Shown here: piece after piece, positions 1 to 6,193 of the stretch
Numbering within the stretch: the first letter of the stretch is position 1
How the letters are laid out: every line of letters begins with the position of its first letter
Assembly: GCA_023818745.1 (NCBI GenBank)
Contig: JAMWBY010000012.1
Location: 1-23,797 of the forward strand
Direction of reading: 5' to 3'
Source of the DNA: Candidatus Omnitrophota bacterium
GTDB lineage: Bacteria > Ratteibacteria > UBA8468 > B48-G9 > JAFGKM01
Length of the DNA stretch: 23,797 nt
The notes under the pieces: generated by a model
What the model was told of the DNA's origin: nothing
What the model saw: only the letters and a program-made list of their open reading frames with translations
Database searches by the model: none
Position numbers and translations under genes: made by a program

Positions 1-580
1 CCAAAATTGCCATAATTTTATTTTCTCTTTTAAATTTCAAAAACTTCTTTGGATTTGAACCTGTAAGTATAACCTCAACCCCTTTGGATTCTCTTATTCT
101 TTTGTATATTTCTGTAATTTTAGGTGTTAAATAGGGTATAGCAATGGCACAAATTTTGTATCCTAAAATTGAAGTAACAATTCCTGCAAGTTCCCAGTTT
201 CCTATATGAGCTGTTAATACGATTACTCCTTTCCCTTTTAATAATTTCTCTTCAAGTAATTCAATATTTTCAACTATAACTTTCTTTTTTACTTTCTGGT
301 AATTTAATTTAGGTATTGTAAAAAACTCTGCCATATACTTTCCAAAGTTAATATATGTTTCTTTTACATATCTCATTATTTCTTGTCTTTCGTAATTCTT
401 TTTATCTCTATAAGTTAAAATTATTTCAAGATTTTTTCCCATTATCCTTTTCAATTTTGGTGTAAATAGATATCTTATTTCAGTTATAACTCTTGCAATA
501 AAAAAACATAACTTTTCTGGGAAATACTTACCTATAAAAGAAAAAAGAATAAATGTTATATTGAAGAGAAATCTTATAAT
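1..580 (-). CDS. Lipid A biosynthesis (LpxL/HtrB-type) acyltransferase, 3' end cut by window edge
   Basis: About 193 N-terminal residues are visible; the gene runs off the left edge. The protein has a hydrophobic N-terminus and then LTAHIGNWELAG, which carries the HX4E catalytic motif of the LpxL/HtrB family (His about residue 125, Glu about 130). These inner-membrane enzymes transfer a secondary acyl chain to Kdo-lipid A. LptFG and an O-antigen ligase in the window fit that role. The frame follows recR, overlapping its stop. No ATG, GTG or TTG lies between the in-frame upstream stop and the conserved N-terminus. A good Shine-Dalgarno site (GGGAGGAAGG) precedes ATT (580-578) and ATA (577-575), so one of these is probably the start. 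The first in-frame ATG would remove the hydrophobic N-terminus. The family call is firm; acyl specificity is unknown. Confidence 0.85.
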   Translation of the reverse strand, partial: MIRFLFNITFILFSFIGKYFPEKLCFFIARVITEIRYLFTPKLKRIMGKNLEIILTYRDKKNYERQEIMRYVKETYINFGKYMAEFFTIPKLNYQKVKKKVIVENIELLEEKLLKGKGVIVLTAHIGNWELAGIVTSILGYKICAIAIPYLTPKITEIYKRIRESKGVEVILTGSNPKKFLKFKRENKIMAIL

Positions 581-1167
581 TCCTTCCTCCCTTCAATTGC
601 TTTTTTCAGTGTATGACTATCTATGAATTCAAGTTCACTGCCAAGTGGTAGTCCAATCGCAAGGCGAGAATGTTTAACCCCAAGTTTTTTTAATATTTCT
701 GAAATGTAATTGGCTGTATTTTCTCCTTCAGGGGTTGGATTTGTTGCAATTATTATTTCTTTTACTTTTTCATTTTTAATTCTTTCAATTAATTGAGGGA
801 TTTTTAAATTTTCAATTTTTACATTCTCAAGCATGGATAACCTACCCCATAATATATGGTATTTGCCTTTAAAATTTGCTTTTTCAATTGAAATTAAATC
901 TTTTACTTCTTCAACAACGCATATAATATTTTCTCTTTTTTCGTCAAGACATATATTACATAAATCCTTTTCTGCGAAATTGAAACATTTTTTACACAAT
1001 TTTACTTCTTTTTTCAAAGAAATTATTGCTTCTCCAAGAGAAATTACATCTATATCTGAACTTTGAGTTAAATAATAAACTATTCTCTCTGCACTCTTAG
1101 GCCCAATACCAGGTAGTTTTTGAAATTTTTCAAGTAATCTTTCTATTATTTCTGGATATAATGCCAT
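574..1167 (-). CDS. recR: Recombination mediator RecR
   Basis: A 197-residue protein of normal RecR length. It has the N-terminal helix-hairpin-helix (KLPGIGPKSAERI, residues 17-29), a four-cysteine zinc finger (C58, C61, C70, C73) and a Toprim domain starting at about residue 80 (IICVVEEVKDL). RecR acts with RecO or RecF to load RecA on gapped DNA. It is the third gene of dnaX-ybaB-recR, a cluster conserved in many bacteria, and begins 2 nt after ybaB. No Shine-Dalgarno site is obvious, so translation may be coupled to ybaB. The usual G-rich Toprim segment reads GRLSMLENVK, slightly divergent. The downstream acyltransferase frame overlaps its stop. Confidence 0.97.
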   Translation of the reverse strand: MALYPEIIERLLEKFQKLPGIGPKSAERIVYYLTQSSDIDVISLGEAIISLKKEVKLCKKCFNFAEKDLCNICLDEKRENIICVVEEVKDLISIEKANFKGKYHILWGRLSMLENVKIENLKIPQLIERIKNEKVKEIIIATNPTPEGENTANYISEILKKLGVKHSRLAIGLPLGSELEFIDSHTLKKAIEGRKEL

Positions 1168-1169
1168 AT

Positions 1170-1466
1170 TTAAAAAGGAAAAGAACCAATTGTTGATTTA
1201 ACTTCATCTGCTATTATTTTTTCAACTTCTTTTTGTCCCATTAAAAATGTTTTTTTGATGAGTTTTTCAATATAACTTTTATTTTCTGGCTTAAGAATAT
1301 CGGCAGAAATTTCAATGTTTAATATCTCCATTTTTCCATTTATTTTAAGTTTTATTTCATTATTGGAAGATGAAACTTCAACCACTTTTGATTCAAGCAT
1401 TTTTTGAAACTGAGATGCCTGTTTTTTCAATTGAGCCAATTGTTTTAAATTATCTAATATTCCCAT
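1170..1466 (-). CDS. ybaB: YbaB/EbfC family nucleoid-associated protein
   Basis: A 98-residue protein matching the YbaB/EbfC family: an N-terminal coiled-coil helix (LKQLAQLKKQASQFQKML), a central beta region (IKLKINGKMEILNIEIS) and a C-terminal helix ending in a Gly/Phe-rich tail. Family members form tweezer-like dimers that bind DNA in the nucleoid. It starts 1 nt after the dnaX stop and ends 2 nt before recR, so it is almost certainly co-transcribed and translationally coupled. The position between dnaX and recR is the classic one. Confidence 0.94.
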   Translation of the reverse strand: MGILDNLKQLAQLKKQASQFQKMLESKVVEVSSSNNEIKLKINGKMEILNIEISADILKPENKSYIEKLIKKTFLMGQKEVEKIIADEVKSTIGSFPF

Positions 1467-1467
1467 T

Positions 1468-3003
1468 CTATTCCTCCATTTGAATTATTTCTCCATTAAA
1501 AAACTCTATTATTTTTTTTACTTCTGGATTTTCAATAATTGATTTACTATTTTCATCCAAAACAGGTATTATTTTATAACTTTTGCCAGTATAGTCAAGA
1601 ATTATTTTCTCTATGGTTATTTTATTGGCAGGTTTTTCAATCATTGATTTATGAAAATTATATTTTTTTTCAAATATTAAGTAAATATTTTCATTTTCAA
1701 TTTTTTCAAGTTTACCTTCTCTTAATGCTGCTTCTAAAGTTGGTTTTAATTTCTTAACTTCTTTTAAAATTTCATTCCAATTAAATTCCTTATAATCTTT
1801 TTTTTCTTCTATTTGGTTTTTTTCATTTTTTATACCCACAGTATTAAAAATTGTTTCCAGTTCCTCTTTAACAGGTTCAGATTTTTTTTCTGATTCCTGT
1901 TTGACAAGTTCACTTTCTTTTTCTTTTATTGTTTCCTTTCCCCATAATTGAATAAGTTTTAGAATTAAAATTTCACACATTAAAAGTGGTTCTTTGTCTC
2001 TTCTTATTCTATCTTTGAATTCAATAATATAATTGCTCCCTTCAAATATTTTTTCAATATTTAAATCTTTAAAATAACTTAAAAAATCATCACTTATATC
2101 AACATTTTCAACCCCAAATTTAAAAGTAATTAAATTTTTAATTTTTTTAAGCATACCATCAAGGATTAAAATAGGGTCTTTTCCTTCTGAAATGAGTTTA
2201 TAAAAAATTTCAATACTTTCTACATAATTTCTATCTACTATATTTTTCAAAATGTTTTCTATGCTTTTTCCTTCAGGGTATCCAATCAAGTTTATTACAT
2301 CCGTATATTTTATTTTTTCGTCTGAAAATATAATAAGTTGTTCAAGTAGGCTAATTCCATCTCTTAGAGAGCCCTCACAAAATTCATATATTTCATCTAT
2401 TGCTTTATCTTCTATTTCAACATTTTCCATTTTACATATTTCAAGAATTTTTCTTTTTACTTCTTCTCTTCTTAATGGTTTTAAATTGAATCTTTGACAT
2501 CTTGAAATTATTGTAGGAGGTATTTTTTCAGGAGCAGTAGTTGCAAAGAAAAATTTGATATAACTTGGAGGTTCTTCTAATGTTTTTAATAAAGCATTAA
2601 ATGCTTCATTTGTTAACATATGGACTTCATCTATTATGTATATTTTAAATCTTGATTTTGCAGGTAATAAATTTACATTATCTCTTAAACTTCTTATTTC
2701 TTCAATTCCTCTATTTGAAGCACCATCTATTTCAATAACATCAAGAGAGGAACTGTTTGTTATTTCAGTGCAATTATCACATTTATTACAGGGAGTTGGA
2801 ATTGGTCCTTCAATACAATTTAATGCTTTTGCAAATATCCTTGCAATTGTTGTTTTTCCCACTCCTCTTGGACCTGAAAAAATGTAAGCATGTCCTATTC
2901 TTTTAAATTGAATTGCTTTTTTTAATATCTCTACTACTTCTTTCTGACCGCAAACTTCCTCAAAATTCTGTGGTCTATATTTCCTTGCTAATACTTTATA
3001 CAT
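1468..3003 (-). CDS. dnaX: DNA polymerase III subunit gamma/tau
   Basis: A 511-residue clamp-loader ATPase. Visible are Walker A GPRGVGKT (residues 44-51), the zinc module (C63, C72, C75, C78), Walker B IIDEVH (123-128), sensor 1/SRC (167-169), the lid and collar domain to about 365, a Lys/Glu-rich linker (about 370-405) and a C-terminal domain typical of tau. It loads the beta clamp and, as tau, ties the clamp loader to the polymerase and helicase. The linker holds two A8 runs (codons 373-374 and 401-402). At either one a -1 shift meets a stop within two codons, which would leave a gamma-like product of about 376 or 404 residues. A TAAAAT element (3023-3018) lies 14 nt before the ATG but has no good -35. 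First gene of dnaX-ybaB-recR. Confidence 0.97.
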   Translation of the reverse strand: MYKVLARKYRPQNFEEVCGQKEVVEILKKAIQFKRIGHAYIFSGPRGVGKTTIARIFAKALNCIEGPIPTPCNKCDNCTEITNSSSLDVIEIDGASNRGIEEIRSLRDNVNLLPAKSRFKIYIIDEVHMLTNEAFNALLKTLEEPPSYIKFFFATTAPEKIPPTIISRCQRFNLKPLRREEVKRKILEICKMENVEIEDKAIDEIYEFCEGSLRDGISLLEQLIIFSDEKIKYTDVINLIGYPEGKSIENILKNIVDRNYVESIEIFYKLISEGKDPILILDGMLKKIKNLITFKFGVENVDISDDFLSYFKDLNIEKIFEGSNYIIEFKDRIRRDKEPLLMCEILILKLIQLWGKETIKEKESELVKQESEKKSEPVKEELETIFNTVGIKNEKNQIEEKKDYKEFNWNEILKEVKKLKPTLEAALREGKLEKIENENIYLIFEKKYNFHKSMIEKPANKITIEKIILDYTGKSYKIIPVLDENSKSIIENPEVKKIIEFFNGEIIQMEE

Positions 3004-3075
3004 TTTTCTCTTTAGTCATTTTACCATTTTTGAGGTCATTAAAAAAATATTTCTAAGAATTCAAATTTTAGGCAA

Positions 3076-4131
3076 TTACAGTGAAAATTCGTTGATAACC
3101 TCTGAAATATAAAGTAAATTTCTCTGCCATTTTTCTTTTGGGATATCTTCAGTTATTCCTATAATTAATCTGTAATCTTTTCGGGATATTTCTATAAATC
3201 TGCTTACTGTCTCTTTAATTTTTTTCTCATCGGTAAGATGTAAAGAAGAAGGGAAATTTATCCATAATATTTTATCTTTCCATAAATTATAACCTTCTTC
3301 AAACTCCATATCTGTATCAGGATATGGAGAGAAGGCCTCTATATAATCAATAGGTGATTTTGCTATAAGATCTGCCCATACTTTATTATTTCCATCAAGA
3401 TGTGGTCCAAAAACTTTACCTTTTTTGTGTAAAATTTCACCGCATTCAAAATACAAAGGTAAAACATATTTTTCAAATCTTTCTCTACCCATAACATTTC
3501 CTGTTTCATTTCCTCCAAAATTAAAAGCAAAGCAGGGTGATTCAGCAAGAATAGGATAAATTTCTCTTAATTTTTCTACCATCACCTTATATAAATTTTC
3601 AATTTCATCTTTTCTTTCAGCCCATTCTTCAGAAAATTTTTCAATTCCCATAAAATCAACCATTATTAAATGTAATGGTGTGGCAGCAACATATCCTCTT
3701 AAAAAAATATCATTTCCACATTCTTTTTCTAACTCAATAAATCTTTCATATACAGGTAAATACTTTGCATTTTTTACCATAAACATAATTTTCTTGTAAT
3801 CGTCAGGTGTTTTAAATATATGAGTTATTTTCCACGTCGTAAAATCATCTGTTAATGAAGTTTTTCTATTTGTGGTTTCAAGTTCTCCAAATGGAGTTTC
3901 AATTATTGTTTTTGTATAAGTAACTCCATCTTCTGTATATGTTATTGTTTTAAATTTAACATCAGGATAGACAACATTATATACAGAGATTCTTTTTACA
4001 ATACATAGACCATTATTTCTTAAAATTCTTTCAACAGTGCATTGAGGCAATTTATTTTCATATATTGTAAAGGGAATTTTATCTGGTTTTTTTCTTTTTA
4101 ACACCACTTCAACTCTTTCTTTCGGTTCCAT
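3076..4131 (-). CDS. Uroporphyrinogen decarboxylase (UroD) superfamily protein, probably methyltransferase-like
   Basis: A 351-residue TIM-barrel protein. It begins MEPKERVEVVLKRKKPDKIPF, the usual opening of UroD-like methyltransferase paralogues, and ends with a helix (RFIEISRKDYRLIIGITEDIP). Heme-type UroD instead carries an Arg-rich N-terminal signature that I do not see. In the corrinoid methyltransferases of this fold (MtaA, CmuA) a Zn site uses H-x-C. Here the matching place reads HLDG (H244-L245-D246), so the Cys is replaced by Asp. The substrate is unknown. It follows the HEAT-like secreted protein directly (TAG then ATG, SD AAAGGA) and is probably co-transcribed with it. No corrinoid protein gene is nearby. 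The superfamily is sure; the reaction is not. Confidence 0.8.
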   Translation of the reverse strand: MEPKERVEVVLKRKKPDKIPFTIYENKLPQCTVERILRNNGLCIVKRISVYNVVYPDVKFKTITYTEDGVTYTKTIIETPFGELETTNRKTSLTDDFTTWKITHIFKTPDDYKKIMFMVKNAKYLPVYERFIELEKECGNDIFLRGYVAATPLHLIMVDFMGIEKFSEEWAERKDEIENLYKVMVEKLREIYPILAESPCFAFNFGGNETGNVMGRERFEKYVLPLYFECGEILHKKGKVFGPHLDGNNKVWADLIAKSPIDYIEAFSPYPDTDMEFEEGYNLWKDKILWINFPSSLHLTDEKKIKETVSRFIEISRKDYRLIIGITEDIPKEKWQRNLLYISEVINEFSL

Positions 4132-4590
4132 CTATTCTATTCCTTTTAAAAAATTTATACATTCTGTTGTTGTCTTAAAAATTTTTCCTGTTATTCTTGA
4201 AACAATAGAAACTATTTTTGTCTGTGTTTTCTCTTCAACTAATACATATGGATATTCTTTTTTTACAAGTAATTTAGAAAGATATTTTAGGGAAGGTTCT
4301 CCAATTTTAACAAGCGCTTCTTCAACTTCTTTATCTATTCTTGTCCATTTCCCTTCACCATTATATTGTATCCATGTAATTGTTTCATCGTTTAACAATC
4401 TTAAAATAAAGGGTATTGCTTTTTCTATCTTCTTTTCGCCTATGGTGTAAATACCCTTTACAATTTCTTCTGATATATTAGAAAATGTTTTTTTAATTTC
4501 ATTGTAAATTATATCCTCTTTGGGTAATTTACCATTGGGGAATGTAAATAAAGGAAAAAGTAAAATAATAAGTAAAAAATTCTTCTTCAT
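4132..4590 (-). CDS. Exported HEAT-like repeat protein of unknown function
   Basis: A 152-residue protein with a clear signal peptide (MKKNFLLIILLFPLFTF, with likely cleavage near residue 18-20). The mature part has paired helices resembling a HEAT/PBS-lyase-type repeat (KKIEKAIPFILRLLNDE, then EVEEALVKIGEPSLKYLSKLL). The phrase EALVKIGEPSLKYL is typical of secreted HEAT proteins in which a repeat monitors or scaffolds a partner. I do not recognise a specific family. It has SD AAAGGAAAA before the ATG and a good promoter just upstream (4635-4608). The UroD-like gene follows in the same transcript. Confidence 0.7.
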   Translation of the reverse strand: MKKNFLLIILLFPLFTFPNGKLPKEDIIYNEIKKTFSNISEEIVKGIYTIGEKKIEKAIPFILRLLNDETITWIQYNGEGKWTRIDKEVEEALVKIGEPSLKYLSKLLVKKEYPYVLVEEKTQTKIVSIVSRITGKIFKTTTECINFLKGIE

Positions 4591-4607
4591 TTTAATTTTC
4601 CTTTTTT

Positions 4608-4635
4608 ATTTTACTTTCTTTTAATTTTTTTTCAA
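4608..4635 (-). promoter_or_regulatory. Predicted housekeeping promoter for the HEAT-like/UroD transcript
   Basis: On the minus strand TTGAAA (4635-4630), a 16-nt spacer and TAAAAT (4613-4608). Transcription should begin near 4602-4600, giving a 5' UTR of only about 10 nt that starts at the Shine-Dalgarno site. AT-rich DNA makes such matches easy, so this is a moderate call. Confidence 0.5.
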
Positions 4636-4819
4636 AATATAAATTTGTCCGTTTTAGTTCCGTATGAAATCCAAATAAAATTTTAAATTTAAATTTCCTC
4701 CTTGTCAATTTTACCTATAGATTCTTTTTTTCAAGAATATTATCAGAGTTTTAATGAAATAATTTGAAATCTTGTTTTTTTTAAAAAAATAAGATAAACT
4801 TTTTTAAAGGATAAAAAAT

Positions 4820-5395
4820 ATGACAGAGATTGAACTTGTTGAAAAAGCAAAAACAGGTGATACGAAAGCATTTGAAGAGCTTGTAAACAGAACAAAGGAC
4901 AAGATATATAATCTTGGAATAAAAATACTTGGAAACAAAGAAGATGCAGCAGACCTTCTTCAAGAAACATACATAAAAGCATATGAATCTCTTTCAAATT
5001 TTGAAGGCAGGTCTTCTTTTTCTACTTGGCTTTATAGAATTGCAACAAATTTTGCACTTATGAAATTGAGAAAAGAAAAATATAAAAAAATTTCAATAGA
5101 TGAACTTAAAAACAAATCAGATGGAATTTACAAAAAGGAAATTTTTGATTGGTCAAACAATCCTTATTTTTTTTACAAAAATGAAGAACTTAAAGAAATT
5201 TTAAATTCTGCTATAAATTCTCTTCCTCCAAAGTATAAAACAATATTTATACTGCATGATATTGAAGGACTTTCAATTAGCGAAATTTCTGAAATTTTAT
5301 CATTATCTATACCAACTGTAAAAACAAGAATTCACAGAAGTAGATTATATTTAAGAGAAAAATTATCAGAATATTTCAAGAATAAAGGAAATTAA
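4820..5395 (+). CDS. RNA polymerase ECF sigma factor (sigma-70 family)
   Basis: A 191-residue group 4 sigma factor. Region 2 is at about residues 10-85 (NKEDAADLLQETYIKAYESL and then FEGRSSFSTWLYRIATN). Region 4 is at about 125-180, with the helix-turn-helix GLSISEISEILSLSIPTVKTRIHRSR. No region 3 is present, as expected. It redirects RNA polymerase to stress promoters and is normally held inactive by an anti-sigma. That partner is the next gene, 2 nt downstream, and hsp20 follows. SD AAAGGAT precedes the ATG. I found no convincing promoter in the 229-nt upstream gap: TTGAAA (4764-4769) lies 20 nt from TAAGAT, which is too far. Confidence 0.93.
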   Translation: MTEIELVEKAKTGDTKAFEELVNRTKDKIYNLGIKILGNKEDAADLLQETYIKAYESLSNFEGRSSFSTWLYRIATNFALMKLRKEKYKKISIDELKNKSDGIYKKEIFDWSNNPYFFYKNEELKEILNSAINSLPPKYKTIFILHDIEGLSISEISEILSLSIPTVKTRIHRSRLYLREKLSEYFKNKGN

Positions 5396-5397
5396 AA

Positions 5398-5640
5398 ATG
5401 AATTGTGAAAAAATAATAAAACTTATCTCAGACTATATAGATAAACAGATTGAAGAAACTGAAAAAGAAATTTTTGAAGAACATATAAAGATTTGTAAAA
5501 AGTGTGAGTCAATTTTAAACACAATAGAAAAGACACTTTTTCTCTCAAAATCAATTTATAGGAATAAAAAAATACCACAAAAAGTTGAAAAGTCCCTTTA
5601 TTATCAAATAAAGAAAATAAAAATAAGATATAAAAAATGA
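5398..5640 (+). CDS. Anti-sigma factor with zinc-finger (ZAS/zf-HC2-like) motif
   Basis: An 80-residue protein with the HxxxCxxC signature of zinc-binding anti-sigma domains (EEHIKICKKCESIL, residues 27-40), preceded by a helix (CEKIIKLISDYIDKQIEETE). It has no membrane segment, so it would be a soluble cytoplasmic regulator, unlike RseA-type membrane anti-sigmas. It starts 2 nt after the sigma factor stop, which is the classic sigma/anti-sigma pair arrangement. The C-terminus is a short basic tail (KKIKIRYKK). Its signal is unknown; the zinc/Cys site could sense redox or metal stress. Confidence 0.85.
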   Translation: MNCEKIIKLISDYIDKQIEETEKEIFEEHIKICKKCESILNTIEKTLFLSKSIYRNKKIPQKVEKSLYYQIKKIKIRYKK

Positions 5641-5643
5641 AAC

Positions 5644-5696
5644 ATCCCTCCTTTCTTTATCATCTAATAAAATGAAAAACAAAGAAAGGAGGTGAT
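5644..5696 (+). promoter_or_regulatory. Candidate RNA thermometer: hairpin burying the hsp20 ribosome binding site
   Basis: CCTCCTTTCTTT (5647-5658) pairs perfectly with AAAGAAAGGAGG (5681-5692) across a 22-nt loop. With one bulged T (5693), ATC (5644-5646) extends the pairing to GAT (5694-5696), giving 15 pairs. The right strand is the whole Shine-Dalgarno site of hsp20 (AGAAAGGAGGTGAT). The left strand nearly copies the 16S rRNA 3' tail. A competing pairing, TTTATCATC (5656-5664) with GGTGATAAA (5691-5699), would also hide the site. No U-tract follows, so it is not a terminator. Confidence 0.6.
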
Positions 5697-5700
5697 AAAA

Positions 5701-6147
5701 ATGGCAGAACTGGCAAGATGGAGATGGAATCCGGTGAGAGAAATGCTTGATTTAAAAGATGATTTTGACAAATTAATTGATAGATTTTTCTCAAAAGATT
5801 TTGAAATTTGGGAAGGACGAGGAGCATTTGATGTTGACATCTATGAGGATGCAGATAATGTAGTTGTTAAAGCAGAAATTCCTGGTATGAATAAAAAAGA
5901 CATCTCTGTTTCTCTTACAGAAGATACAGTTACCATATCAGGGAAAAAGACAGAAGAAAAGAAAATAGAAAAAGAGAATTACTACAGAAAAGAAATAAGA
6001 ACAGGAAGTTTTTCCAGGAGTTTCACACTTCCATGTGCTGTAGATAAAGAAAAAGTTAAGGCAACATATAAAGATGGCGTCCTTGAGATAGTCCTTCCCA
6101 AATCAGAAAAAGGCAGAGAAAAAGAAGTAAAAATTGAAGTTGAATAA
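5701..6147 (+). CDS. Small heat-shock protein, Hsp20/alpha-crystallin family
   Basis: A 148-residue protein with an N-terminal arm (RWRWNPVREMLDLKDDFDKL), an alpha-crystallin domain from about residue 40 (FDVDIYEDADNVVVKAEIPGM) including the diagnostic ATYKDGVLEIVLPK, and a C-terminal tail with I-x-V (KIEVE). It is an ATP-independent holdase that binds unfolding proteins. The chosen start is ATG at 5701, 8 nt after GGAGG. A GTG at 5692 lies inside the Shine-Dalgarno site and is rejected. It is the third gene behind the ECF sigma and anti-sigma genes and is bounded by the hairpin upstream and a strong terminator downstream. Translation is likely heat-controlled through that hairpin. Confidence 0.97.
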   Translation: MAELARWRWNPVREMLDLKDDFDKLIDRFFSKDFEIWEGRGAFDVDIYEDADNVVVKAEIPGMNKKDISVSLTEDTVTISGKKTEEKKIEKENYYRKEIRTGSFSRSFTLPCAVDKEKVKATYKDGVLEIVLPKSEKGREKEVKIEVE

Positions 6148-6150
6148 TTA

Positions 6151-6188
6151 AATAAAAAAGGGGGGGGTAATCCCCCCCTTATTTTTTA
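6151..6188 (+). terminator. Rho-independent terminator after hsp20
   Basis: Seven G-C pairs (G 6161-6167 with C 6172-6178) close a TAAT loop. The stem extends by a G-T and an A-T pair and is followed by a T-run at 6182-6187. An A-run precedes the stem, so it could also work on the opposite strand. The trxB ATG is at 6194, only about 6 nt after the T-run. Confidence 0.85.
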
Positions 6189-6193
6189 AAAAA

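Noticed and set aside
4650..4662. RpoE-type GGAAC -35 with matching -10
   Set aside because: The expected ECF -10 is not convincing; a housekeeping-type promoter nearby explains the gene better. Kept only as part of the TCCGT repeat finding.
4771..4793. Imperfect T8/A7 palindrome before the ECF sigma gene as an operator
   Set aside because: Such A/T runs are everywhere in this DNA, and the match is uneven.
4764..4795. TTGAAA...TAAGAT as promoter of the first ECF sigma gene
   Set aside because: The spacer is 20 nt, too long for a sigma-70 promoter.
4743..4997. Minus-strand open frame rich in Leu/Phe opposite the ECF sigma gene
   Set aside because: It is the antisense of a well-supported gene and has no family pattern.
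5644..5696. Hairpin read as a terminator of the sigma/anti-sigma operon
   Set aside because: No T-run follows the stem. The right arm is the ribosome binding site of the next gene.
5692..5700. GTG start for hsp20 adding three residues
   Set aside because: The GTG is part of the Shine-Dalgarno site itself; ATG at 5701 has ideal spacing.
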